From Mesocentrotus franciscanus (lineage: Eukaryota > Echinodermata > Echinoidea > Camarodonta > Strongylocentrotidae), in the NCBI GenBank assembly GCA_037976565.1, contig CP137667.1, positions 5,723,372-5,787,371 of the forward strand: 64,000 nt of DNA, given 5' to 3'. Below, piece by piece: positions 34,653 through 45,260 of this stretch. The notes under the pieces were generated by a model. It made no database searches. It worked only from the letters and a program-made list of their open reading frames with translations, and had not been told where the DNA came from. Both the position numbers and the translations under genes were made by a program. The stretch's first letter is position 1. Every line of letters starts with the position of its first letter.

Positions 34653-36827
34653 TTTTTATTTATTTCCGCCCTTTTTTGTGTAGAGGATAACTCAAGATCG
34701 GTTCTGTCAATTTCTTTCAATTTTGATACAGTCATAGGTCATAGTCATGAGACGTGACAGTAACATTTTCAAGGTCATCAAGTCTTCATGACGTCATCCA
34801 GGCGCCATTTTGTGTTTTTTTTGGTACTTTCAACTCATGATCATATCTTCATAACGGAAAGTCATTTCTCATTCATATTTCACATGATCAAGGTCAATAT
34901 CCGTCCGGTCAATTTCAGGTCAAAATACGCGCGCGCATGCGTACGTCCGCGCGTCAGCGCGCAAAATTTCAAAATGCTCTAAATCGTCTCAAATTCATTT
35001 TGATACGTTTCAGGCCATTTTAAGCATTTCGCAAAAAACGCACACACGAATGCGCGCGTTTTCGTTCGTGACGGCCGAACGCAACATAATTCGCCTATCT
35101 TTTTTTGGCATGATATTCCTCATTTTTTTCTGAACAATTTGATACCATGTTTATTCTTTTATGACCATTAATAACGGAATGAGCGTCCGTTCAAGAAACA
35201 TGTCCGTGCGCGCGATCTCTTGTAATACATAGCATATATGGGCAAAAACATGCCTATACAAAATTCATTGTAACTCTGCAGAATGGATGGGAACTCCAAT
35301 TTTTTTCATATTTGGATAGATTATGAGTCGGAGATATGATTTCATGTCTCATTTGACCCTCAATTAACTCATGACGTCATCATAATGGCCTCCGAACTCA
35401 AAATTTCAATTTGCATATTATGACGTCAGCATATTTTTGGAAAATTGATTGTATCTCTGTAAATATTGATCGATTTTCTTCCAAATTTTGATATGTTCTA
35501 GCTGAGACAATTCTCTACAAATGCAGTCATCACGATTTTTCATTTTGACAAAGGCATCATGGCGTATTTTTGCGATTAAAGGAGGCATGTCAATTTTTCA
35601 CATTTTGCGTGTATTCTCTATGGGACATGACTTTTTCTCAAAACTGGATTCTACATTCCCGTCTTTCGCGAGCAATATCTCCGTCGTTTTAGTTTTGTTT
35701 TTGCTGAGCTTTGAGTATGTTGTAGCTGAGACAATAAGCTATCACAAGTGTGCCCTTTATTTTTCGATCAGATGCCGGGATCATGCTCATATTTCACTTG
35801 CAAAGTGAGATTTGAGAATTCCATTTTCCGTTCACGTGTAATGTCTATGTGGATTATTTTGGTATAGTGGTCATAGCACTTGCCTCCCATTCCGGCGACC
35901 CAAGTTCGATTCCTGGTGGGTCATTTTTTTTTTTTTTTTTGCCGTCGTTTTAGATTTGATTTTATGATCTTCTTCGACTATTATAACATATTATCATATA
36001 CAATCACAAACAATGTAATAAAATGCCTAATTTTGCGTGTTATATCTATGGGAGAAGAATGTCAATCGTTTGAGTACAACCCTATGGGAAATCTGGTATT
36101 AAACCTAATATAGGGTTTATCTCCCAACTCTGCTACAATATCAAATCACCTTGCTAGTCTCCTTCCCAGACGTTTTTACTTTTCCAGTTATTCAGCCCAA
36201 GGTATATGCATGTTTACGTCTCTCCCGTGGACATAGAATTGTTTACTTGTCTATACTTCTCTCTTTCTCTATATTAAATTCTATTTATGCTGGATATATT
36301 GAATGCATCGTTCTCCATTGCATCTCTCTCTTTCTCCTCTCTCTTGCTCTGTTTCCTTCTCCTCTCTTATTTTGCCCCTCTCCTTCTCTTGCTCTGTCTC
36401 TGCATATATATCTCTCTCTACTCTTTTACCCTCTCCCTCTCTCTCTGCCTCCCTCTACCTCGACCTCTTGCCTTGCCTCCCTCTTATTCTCTTGCTCTGT
36501 CTCCCTCTGCCTCTGCCCTTCTCTTTTTCTTCTCTCTCACCCTCTACCTCTCCCGCCTCTGGTTCTCGTTCTCCTTTATTATGTCTTGTAATGTTCCTTA
36601 ATTTTCTATAGCTCTGCCCTTTGCCCTTTGGCCTTGGAACTCAAAATACGAATTTGCATATTATGACGTCAGCATATTTATGGAAAATTGATTGTATCTC
36701 TGTAAATATGGATCGATTTTCTTCCAAATTTTGATATGTTGTAGCTAAGACAATTTTCTACAAGATCAGTTATTCAGATTACATAACAGACCACCTAATT
36801 CGTCTTCATGACGAATTACATTTCTAG
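34653..36827 (+). repeat. Array unit 9 (type B, terminal)
   Basis: Very close to unit 8. Its 3' end carries ACAGACCACCTAATT (36786-36800), the exact inverted copy of the 15 bases that open the array. The hairpin and CTAG at 36824-36827 follow. Confidence 0.75.
35851..35923 (+). pseudogene. tRNA-Gly-like module, unit 9
   Basis: Unchanged in the last type B unit; T-run of 17 bases (35924-35940). Confidence 0.6.
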
Positions 36828-37024
36828 TTATTTATTGTTTTTCTCTATTTCCTTCTGTTGTTATTCGTTGTTTTTCTCTCACTCGTACGTCTCGATACAA
36901 AAGTACATGTACCGCGTACCGCGACACTGGACATATAGGACGTACGTTGAGCATTGCAGAAGAGCTACGTGCGCGCGCAATATCTTGTCATGGATAGACT
37001 TTTCCCAGTCGGTTCCTTGAAATT

Positions 37025-37120
37025 TATTGGGAAAAGGTCCAGGCCAGGGTGTAAAACGCAAAGTCGCAGCCCGCCCAATGTCAGCCCGCCCAATGTCAGC
37101 CCGCCCCTTACAAAGTCGCT
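37025..37120 (+). repeat. GC-rich interspersed repeat with GCCCGCCCAATGTCA units
   Basis: Starts TTATTGGGAAAAGGTCCAGG, shares about 39 bp with the inverted copy at 15128-15186, and contains three tandem AGCCCGCCCAATGTC-type units. Confidence 0.6.
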
Positions 37121-37134
37121 CTCAATTGGTCATG

Positions 37135-37390
37135 TCGCCCGGTGGGACCGAGCGGGCAAGGAAGAGAGCGTGAAAGCGATTCTTCAGAGAAAAGAGACGA
37201 AGAGAGGAGAGGGAGAGGACGAGATAGGGGACGAAAAAGGGGACGAGGAAGAGGACAAGAAGAGACCAGGGGAGAGGGGATTCTAGCGCAGGCGGGGCCG
37301 AGCGGTCAAGGAAGAGAGCGTGAAAGCGATTCTCCAGAGAAAAGAGACGAAGAGAGGAGAGGAAGAGGACAAGAAGAGACCAGAGACTGC
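37135..37390 (+). repeat. Duplicated 150-bp GA-rich segment
   Basis: Two copies (about 37140-37265 and 37290-37385) share GAGCGG(G/T)CAAGGAAGAG and AGCGTGAAAGCGATTCT, then CAGAGAAAAGAGACGAAGAG. The plus-strand frame over them (37142-37495) encodes an Arg/Glu/Gly-rich low-complexity chain with the block G-P-S-G-Q-G-R-E-R-E-S-D-S twice. It resembles no family I recognise and may simply be translated repeat. Confidence 0.55.
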
Positions 37391-37965
37391 AACATTGTAG
37401 GCCTTCGTTCGCACATTCTCATTATGTTATTCTCTCAAGAACTAATGAACAGAATTCACAGATTTGGGTACCTGAATGTTCTTCTAGGTTTATAGATCGT
37501 GATCCCATTATCTAAAGAGCCTATTGGAACTGGGGATTAGCATCAAACAATTTTGTATCTTGTATCTTGGGTATAAAATAACAAATTATATTGTTATTTG
37601 AAGAAGAGGCTGCTGGTACAATTCTAACTCGGTACAGGGGATGTAGGTTCCATAATACATGATAAATTATCTTGTAATTGCAATAAATTTTTGACAAGCT
37701 AATTTGATTAGATTTAGTGAATCACTGTGTTATGATGTCACATATCACAAGGCCCATACAGTTACATATACAGTCCAACCTGTCTATAGCAACCGTTCTG
37801 TATATAGAAAAACAATGTTATATAACGTGCCTATAGTCACCTGTCAAAAGTGGCCACTTGTTTCCCTTTCCCTAGAGTATTCCATATAGACATGTTTTAT
37901 GGTATGTACAAACATGTATGTGTTGTCATGATAATGGGGGGGGGGTGGTTCTCGTCCATCTATTT
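37391..37965. other. Gene-free interval
   Basis: AT-rich, with a 10-G run near 37936. No gene is supported. Confidence 0.5.
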
Positions 37966-39060
37966 ACTGCATGCTATTTGTAAAAGTTTTTACAAAGTTA
38001 TTGTAAGTACTTGTAAATGTGTTGTGTTCTACAGTGTATACTTTTTTTCCAATTATGCTGCCAATTTACTGCATGACCCAGTTGATTACTTTAAATAAGT
38101 TGTGTTCTACAGTGTATAGTTGTTTCATATTGTGCTGCCCATTTACTGCATGACCTACGTGATAACTTGTAAATATGTTGTGTTGTATAGTGATTTTCCT
38201 CATTGTATTGCCAAGTTGAGAATGTAATATTGATTGTCCCGTGTTACATTGGGATATACGTATTAATGCTAAAATGAACATACATAAAATCTGTTTCGGG
38301 GGAGTACATTGGAAGGTTTACAACTGTCATGAAAGCAATATGTAAATGTGATGTTTATTCCAACCATTCCATACAAACAGATCATGTATATTCAAAAAGG
38401 CTCTTGTCTATTTAGCATCTATCACTATACACAGTATTTATTGCTGCTTATTTATATCATCTCATCATCTTGTGTCTTTCATAAAATTGTTGTATCAGTA
38501 TACTATAATGAATAACAGTAGTGAATTAGTTTCACATCTTACTTGATTCATACTTGTCCATATGCAGTGTTTTTCAGTATTCTTATTGGTACTGCATGCT
38601 ATTTGTAAATTTAAAAAAAAAGCGATTGTAAGTTCTTGTAAATAAGTTGTGTTCTACAGTGTATAGTTTTCTCATATTTTGCTGCCCATTTACTGCATGA
38701 CCTACGTGATAACTTGTAAAGTTGTGTAGAGACATAAGATTTTAATATATAGTAATGATAAAATGAAGATACATAACATATTTTTTTATGGTGTACATTG
38801 AAAGCTTTATTCGGCCATAACTGACAGTTAAATTTACACAACATTATTCAGATGAATACAAATTATACTTGCTGTACTGAAGGCAATATTTAAATGTGAT
38901 GTTGATTCCAACCATTGCATACAAACAGATCATGTGTATTTAAAAAATACTTTATTTTTATACCACCATGTCTGTTACTTATTACTGCTTATTTATATAC
39001 ATCTTATCTTGTGTCTTTCATAAAACCTTGACATTCTCTATGGGCAATGAGTAGATAAGT
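37966..39060 (+). repeat. Diverged tandem duplication of about 0.6 kb
   Basis: Copy one starts TACTGCATGCTATTTGTAAA at 37966 and copy two starts with the same bases at 38591. Both contain GTGTTCTACAGTGTATA, CCATTTACTGCATGACC, AAATGTGATGTT, ACAAACAGATCATGT and TTGTGTCTTTCATAAAA in the same order. Copy one has an extra internal 80-bp duplication (about 38020-38180). Confidence 0.75.
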
Positions 39061-40802
39061 TTACCAAAGAAAAGTATCTATAACAGTAATTCATTATTAA
39101 AGTTTCACATGTTACTTTATAAATGCTTTAAAAAATTGTCTGAGTGATTCATTAATGTGTATGAGTATACATGTATACATACTCTATATCCATCTCAAAT
39201 CTTGAATCATATCAGTTTCAGCACAAATTAAGTATAGTTAGGTATGTCTTTCATCTGCCCTAATGCTCGACTATGAATATCACTTCATGTGATTAACACC
39301 CAACATACTAGAGTCAAGGTTTTTCAAACAAATGGCACACACTTTTCAAAACTGGTCATGTCCTACGCACACAAAAGACACTTCTGCGTTGTGTGTACTG
39401 AGTTTCATATGAATCAATTAAACTATTGGAAGTACTTTGCTCACATACTTATTTAACATACTGCACATACATTGAGTTTTATACTGTTATTATAATGCCT
39501 CATCCAATATATACCAATTGTATTTTTTGTGTGCAGTTTGGTTACCATGGAGATACCTTATCAGACATACCAAGTTTTATTACAATTTGCATGAAAACTG
39601 GAAATAGTTTGACCCAGTTTTTTTACAATAGACCAACAGAAAGACTCGCCTGCCCAACAGTATCCTTATTCCTTTATACCCCCTTTCAAACTACAAAGTA
39701 GTTACAGGCAGCATATCTCTTGATGGTATAACCTTGAATCGCAATACTTTGGCGTTGAGCCGATTCACATTCATGGATTCAAATGATGAATGAAACCAAT
39801 GTTTTGCTGTCTTGGGATCATTTCTCTTTTTCGCTTGCATTATTTTAGTCACATTGATTGCATTAAACAAAAAATGAAGACTATTTACAATAAGATATTC
39901 TACAAATTTTTATTCTGTCCATGTTGATGTCCGACAGGTTCCGAAGTATAGTCTATTTCATGATCGACTGTCACCTCGGTTACATGCACAGTCACTAAAA
40001 CCAAACACATTTTTGACTCATGGTTTGACCTCTTGGGTATAAATGTTATCATTACTACCGTAACTTCTTCAGGAATATAGGTTGCCAAATAGATAAAAAT
40101 TGAAGTATCTACCATTTCCACATGAGCTAGCACTGATTTTATCACGAATTATGAATTGTATAATACACATAGAGCATTTATACACTGATGTCACAATTTG
40201 TCTTTTATATTCCTACATTTCTTCCAATTGTAAACTTCCCAACCTCTTATTGTAATACAATATACAAGTGCCAAGCATGGTGGGTAATCTAGCAACAATA
40301 ACAATTTATTTCTGATACATGTATATCACGTGTTATGTGACTTTTTTATACTGATTACCACATCCCCATGATCCCCAGGGACACTCTAGTATCAAGTTTG
40401 GTGGTATTTTGTCTAAGGGTCTCGGACATATCAAGAATACATGCTCGTAATGCTAAGCCATGCAATCTTTCACCTCCGGACCACAAAATCATTAGCAACC
40501 AAATACGTCCAAAATGTTAAGTTCCAACCAATCCTCAAGATAGCCTAAAAACATGCCACGGGGACAAATTAAAACAAGGCGATAGCATTTAAGAGTCTTG
40601 CATGCAATCATGCAACAATGAACCTCATTTGACCTTTGACCTACTTATGTGACCTTTGACCCCAGAATATCATGGAGGCCAATAAAGGGCATCTACCAAT
40701 CAAGTTTGGTTACAAACAGATGCAGGGTTGGAAAGTTAGCAACCCTAATTGATTTTTTCAGGTAAGATTTTACATTAGACTTCATTCAAATTTCTGTACA
40801 GT
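39061..40802. other. Non-coding, probably old dispersed repeats
   Basis: No coding support. TGACCTTTGACC-type hexamers (40632-40660) and a short GGACGGACGGAAGGACG run (40808-40824) precede GCCATTTGGATCC. This layout is common in anonymous repeats of marine invertebrates. Confidence 0.4.
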
Positions 40803-41924
40803 CACGGAGGACGGACGGAAGGACGCCATTTGGATCCCTTAGTCTCTGCTCGAAAAAAAGCAGTTCTCAAGTCAAATAATCCCAAATGTTCACTACAGAG
40901 GATCACGCGGATTTCTCTAATCGGCTTAGTCCCCTGGCTAGGATCACATCAACTTGTGGTGGAGGAAATGGTGCAAGACGCCCCTTGTGTGTCTAGGGTC
41001 ATCAGGGAGCAGAACAGCCTTCGAGAACAGTGGTCCTTGGTCCTGTTCTCTGCGTTCCAGTATCACACCGATAAGTCCTTGTACATATGGTAGGTCTTGG
41101 GGACCTTCACCTTCCGGGCCACGTGGTTGTTGGCATGCTTTGACCATACTGCAACATATCTGTATCATAAAAAAAGAACATGCAAAATGTAACAAGTTGC
41201 ATTATGCAAACTCATTCTTGTCAATTTGAAATGATTCATATCTCTTAATTTATCAATATGATATGTTGGGTCAATAATGATATTTCAAACTACTGTATGT
41301 CACGTTGTTCTAATAAGTATATTATTACACTGAATCCAAGCCCACATTTAGGGTCCAAAATCAGCAGCGTGGTTGACATATGATTGACAAACCATCAGCT
41401 TACAGTCCGTCATCTACATAATTTAGATGTGCATCGTGTACAGGGAAAAGTTCTTTAGATGACGTCATATTTTGGCGATTTAAAAGGGGCGTTCCTAGGA
41501 AGGACAATTAGATATTTACTCATTTCCCCAAAATTGATTAATTTCATGGGAAAGAACTGCCAATTTTTTCTTTAGGAAAAGTTACTTATATAGAGCTAAA
41601 TTGTGAAAATAAGGCCATCTAGACGCTGTAGTTCCTGCAAAGTAGCATTTATCACAATTTTTTCTCATATTTAACAAAAGTGGGTAGGCAAAAAATAGCT
41701 TATGAATATTCATGAGCCGCAATGTATTGCTACACCTGAATATACATGACCAAATTTTTTACTAATCACTTTTGAATTTGTGAAAATCATATACGTTGTT
41801 AAATTTTAAACACAAGTGGGCGCGTGCCTAGGCCAGTGTATTTCCCACGACACTACAGGGTTTTGTTACCATTATTACAAATAATAACAACAACAACAAA
41901 AATCCCCCCCCCCCAAAAAAAAAT

Positions 41925-42247
41925 TACTTTGGATTGCCTTGTTCATCTGAAAAAGAACACACACAAAAAAACATATAGTTTCATTCACTTTGGATTGCCT
42001 TGTTCATAAAAAAAATATTAATAACAAAAAAAACATTAAAAAAAATTACAAGTCGTGTTTTTTGGTTTTTATTCCACTCACTTTGGATTGCCTTGTCCAT
42101 CTACCGGTACACAAACAAACAAAACAACAAAAAAAATCGTGTTTTTAAATTTTTTTATTCCACCCACTTTGGATTGCAAAATAAAATAGAAAAAAAAAAT
42201 ATTAATAAAATATCTAATTTCACTCACTTTGTATTGCCTTGTTCATC
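41925..42247. repeat. Repeated exon-3 end and splice donor in intron 3
   Basis: CACTTTGGATTGCCTTGTTC recurs at about 41928, 41989, 42081 and 42168 (last one shortened), 60-90 bp apart. The real exon 3 border at 42221-42247 reads CACTTTGTATTGCCTTGTTC. On the minus strand each is a copy of the coding end plus donor. A/T-rich filler separates the copies. Confidence 0.7.
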
Positions 42248-42410
42248 AGTCTGGTCGGGCCTGTCCTTGTGTGCCATGTAGTCGATGACCGCAAGCAAAT
42301 TCCTTGCCCGGTATGCTAGGTAGCTGGATGGATAAGACAAACAATTGGTATTACCACTAGGCCTACCATGATGCATGAAGGGTAAATGCTTTAGACAAAT
42401 CTCAGACTCA

Positions 42411-42630
42411 TTGGCCCATAGTCACAAAGGAGGTTTGTACAAACCATGGTTTGACGATGGTTTACATCTATGGAATGCTGCTCGCATACCGTAAATTGTA
42501 AATCAACATTGTTAACAAGTATGGAGTTTACATTCCTTCACCATCAGTTTACACATGAAATGGCATTCCATAGATGTAAACCTTGGTCAAACCATGGTTT
42601 GTACAAACCTCCTTGTGAATACGAGCCATT
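42411..42630. mobile_element. Small MITE with 55-bp inverted arms
   Basis: Left arm reads AAGGAGGTTTGTACAAACC then ATGGTTTGAC and GGTTTACATCTATGGAATGC. The right arm (42563-42617) is its near-perfect inverse. The outer ends TGGCCCATAGTCAC and GTGAATACGAGCCA extend the match. It lies in intron 2-3 of the transposase pseudogene. Confidence 0.7.
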
Positions 42631-42668
42631 CACTTCAGTGCTGGATTTGTGTTGTAAATTATTGACTC

Positions 42669-43433
42669 TTAAAGCCCAAGTCCACTCCAAAAATAACTTA
42701 CTTTCAATAGAACCAGAAAAATCAGACAAACCAATCAAAACAACTTTGAGCAAAATCGGATAACTAATAAGAAAGTTATGAATTTTTAATGACATGAAAA
42801 ACTTTGAAAATCACTACACAAATTGGCAACTCACTCATGAGTCTGTGACGTATGGTCCTCACTATCCACTAATTATTTTCTTTATATTGATAATATAAAT
42901 TTCCTATTTTCACCCTAAGAATCTTATTTCTTCACACCAGCATCCAAGTTAGATTGTTAGTAATATGTTTTTGTGTGGATGCACAAATAAAGAGTAATTT
43001 TGTCCAGTTAAATCATGAAAAATTGAATTTTGATAAACTATTTATATAAAAATCAATAATTATGAAATACAATATTCAGAAAATAGTATCAATTCTTCAA
43101 AATTCATAAAAGTTTTTGGGAAATGTCATGCACGCAATATGATACAAATCATATAACCTGGGCAAAGGCATGGGGAAATCAAGTTTTGGGGGATAAAAAG
43201 GGAAATTAATGGGATTAAACTATATAAAGCAATTGATAAGTTGTGAGGACATGACGTCACAAACTAACCAACTTGGCAATTTGTGTTGTGATTCTTATTG
43301 TTCCATAGTTTTTCAAAAATTCATAACTTTCTTATTAGTTATCCGGTTTTGCTCAAACTTTTTTCGATTGGTTTGTCTGATTGTTCTGCTTTCATTGAAA
43401 GTAAGTTATTTTTGGAGTGGACTTGCCCTTTAA
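42669..43433. mobile_element. TTAA-flanked MITE, 765 bp
   Basis: TTAA at 42669-42672 and 43430-43433 bracket inverted arms of more than 110 bp. They begin AG(C/G)(C/G)CAAGTCCACTCC and continue AAAAATAACTTACTTTCAAT in both. TTAA target duplications are typical of Kolobok and piggyBac. The centre is AT-rich and non-coding; the open frames on both strands read through the arms. Confidence 0.75.
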
Positions 43434-44251
43434 TAAGGTAATTACATTTCCCTGCTACATCCCCTCCAACTGGACTTAGCATCAGGTACAGACACAAGTA
43501 CAATACAAAGTCTGCTGTATCAAGACTCTGCATGCATCCAAAAGTGATTTCAGCATTTATATAGATGTCATTCATAATTTCTCATTGACTTTGCTTCAAA
43601 ATATAATATTGTTACTGTAACTGTACTGTAATGATAGCTTTCAACTTTTCCACAGACAATCTTACTTCAAACATACAAAATGATACTAAAAATACTTACT
43701 CAAAGGAAGCATACATCAGTATATGGTTGTGTAAACACTCGAGCATGCCGGTGTGCCTAAGAAATTATGAAAACAAAATAAAAACTGATATAAATGATAG
43801 AGCATTTCATTATTTTCATACCACAAAATCAATATTGAAAATCTCATGTCATACACATGAGCAAATGAGATGCATTATCTTGACTTGCTGATATGTCCCG
43901 ATTTTATAGGTCATAACAGAAAAAGAGCTACTCAATCTTGCAAACATTATTAATCTGTACGTAATGAACGCATTCTCATTAAATTCCTCTCAATTTACAG
44001 AGCCTTTCGTACATGTATACAGATTCCTACCTGAAGGGAGCAAAGTAGGCCAAGTTCTCCATGAATTTGCGGTCAAAGGTGACTTGTACTAGAGCCCTGA
44101 GCTGTGTGGATCACTTCCTGGCTGTAGCCACTCCTCCCGCTTCTCCTTCTCAGGATCCAGGGGCTCGTGCTCACACTCTGCTGGACCGTCAAGGCCAGAC
44201 ACCCACGTGTGTTTTGTTTGGGACGTGATGTGTCAGACCCCGCCATTTTTT

Positions 44252-44663
44252 CTGAAACGCATAAACAATAAATATTTCTTGTACTGTTGTTATTAGAATA
44301 GAGGTACACCGAAATGAATAGATGGGACCTGTAAGGCTGTTTGCGAGTACACATTTGTCACCGTCAAGGAGGGGATCTAGTCTAGACTATATCCGTACTA
44401 GTGAACTACTACTACTACTACTACTACATGTACTACTTAGGCTTTAGTCATGTTACTATAGACATGGTATAGGCCTGGCCTAGATGAGCTAGGTCTAGTA
44501 CTAGTAGTAGTAGAACTAGTAGTAATAGTAGATCTAGTAGACCTAGAGGTCTATTATATTAGTAAACTATCAATATCATGATTCATAAAATCTGAATTAA
44601 AAAATCCAAGGCAAGAAGCCAAGACTGGCAAGAGATAACAAAACGTACTGCGCATAAAGGAAG
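44252..44663. other. Short intergenic segment
   Basis: Holds an (ACT)n microsatellite at about 44403-44428. Possible divergent promoter DNA lies between the minus-strand pseudogene and the plus-strand candidate exon, but no TATA box is visible. Confidence 0.4.
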
Positions 44664-44784
44664 ATGACGTCATCCATTGACAGTAACAGTTTAAGATACG
44701 GCTGCAAGGATTTCAACACGGAGCTCATTTTCGGCGATGAAAATCCGGAAAAAAGACCCTTAAACGCATCATACAGTCAATCTG
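44664..44784 (+). CDS. Candidate first coding exon, unknown protein
   Basis: ATG at 44664 has an in-frame TAA just upstream (44655-44657). Forty open codons follow, then a consensus donor (TCTG|GTAAGT) at 44785. The peptide begins M-T-S-S-I-D-S-N-S-L and ends E-K-R-P-L-N-A-S-Y-S-Q-S. It is hydrophilic, with no signal peptide and no domain I recognise. The start codon lies within an ATGACGTCAT palindrome, a perfect CRE. I could not find the next exon in the window, so the gene, if real, has a long first intron or the exon is a chance frame. Confidence 0.35.
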
Positions 44785-44917
44785 GTAAGTGGAACCGATG
44801 TAGTTTAGCCTAGGCCTAATTTACAATAATAAATGCATCGGATATGCATCGGGTAAAATGTAGTATTTTGGGCATAAGTTTACTGCCTGGACGCGGGCAT
44901 TAGTTTGCAATGCAGCC

Positions 44918-44972
44918 GCTATGGTCGGCTTCTGTCTCTAAAGAGAGGAGCCGACCCTACCCAAATCAGAGG
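44918..44972 (+). repeat. Hairpin-forming interspersed repeat, copy 2
   Basis: GGTCGGCTTCTGTCTCTAAA then GAGAGGAGCCGACC, followed by CTACCCAAATCAGA as at 2669. In this copy the inner TCTCT/AGAGA bases also pair, giving a longer stem. Confidence 0.65.
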
Positions 44973-45260
44973 CTAACGAACGAAAGAGACAGAAATCTTC
45001 GGTCTACCATTGCTTGTTTCTCTCCTTCCTCTTATTCCGATTTAGCGTAGCCTTAGCCGTGTCCTTACTAGGCTTAGCATGCACTAGCTGAGTCCGAGTC
45101 GGCCATCGTCCGTGACCTTCGAGCTCCCTTTCAAATCTCGATCTCGTTATATCGTATTTCAATCATATCAAAGTTCGTCTAGCGTTCGATCGGGCCGGTG
45201 ATAGTATCTGAGCTGTGTGTTGTGCACGTACGTACGTATATATATATGAGCATAAAGCGT

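Larger units (their letters stand above)
16044..36827 (+). mobile_element. Nine-unit head-to-tail array of Helitron/HINE-like elements
   Basis: Units of 2.1-2.8 kb follow one another in the same orientation. Eight of the nine end with AATTCGTC, a 4-6 base loop, GACGAATT, then 6-8 bases and CTAG; the first has the hairpin but no CTAG. The next unit starts directly after. A hairpin followed within about 10 bases by CTRR is the 3' signature of Helitrons. The array opens with AATTAGGTGGTCTGT (16044-16058) and closes with its exact reverse complement (36786-36800), like the subterminal inverted repeats of Helentron-associated HINE/DINE-1 elements. As in those elements, a TTTA microsatellite follows the 5' repeat. 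No Rep/helicase frame is present, so the units are non-autonomous. The open frames inside are broken by indels between copies and are not genes. Confidence 0.7.
40944..44251 (-). pseudogene. Four-exon transposase-derived gene, Kolobok-like, frameshifted
   Basis: Exon 1 44251-44031, exon 2 43756-43700, exon 3 42324-42228, exon 4 41148-40944. Borders are good: TTCAG|gtagg, ttag|GCACAC, TTTGA|gtaag, ccag|CTACC, ACAAA|gtgag, gcag|TATGG. Phases agree at the first two junctions. Key blocks are L-D-G-P-A-E-C-E-H then E-E-W-L-Q-P-G-S-D, F-M-E-N-L-A-Y-F-A-P-F-R joined to H-T-G-M-L-E-C-L-H-N-H-I-L-M-Y, A-Y-R-A-R-N-L-L-A-V-I-D-Y, and W-S-K-H-A-N-N-H-V-A-R-K. The order matches the C-terminal half of a widespread THAP-associated transposase family that I assign, from memory, to Kolobok. 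Shifts occur twice in exon 1 and twice in exon 4, so the copy is probably dead. No THAP domain was found upstream. Confidence 0.6.

Noticed and set aside
16600..36000. Recurrent 100-148 codon frames beginning M-T-S-S-R-R-H-F and others in the array
   Set aside because: Indels between units shift the frames freely, the translation of CGCGCG blocks is low complexity, and there is no codon-level conservation. They reflect DNA-level repeat identity.
37142..37495. Arg/Glu/Gly-rich 117-codon frame as a host RNA-binding or Gag protein
   Set aside because: Low complexity, built on a local duplication, no domain or splice support. Kept only as a repeat.
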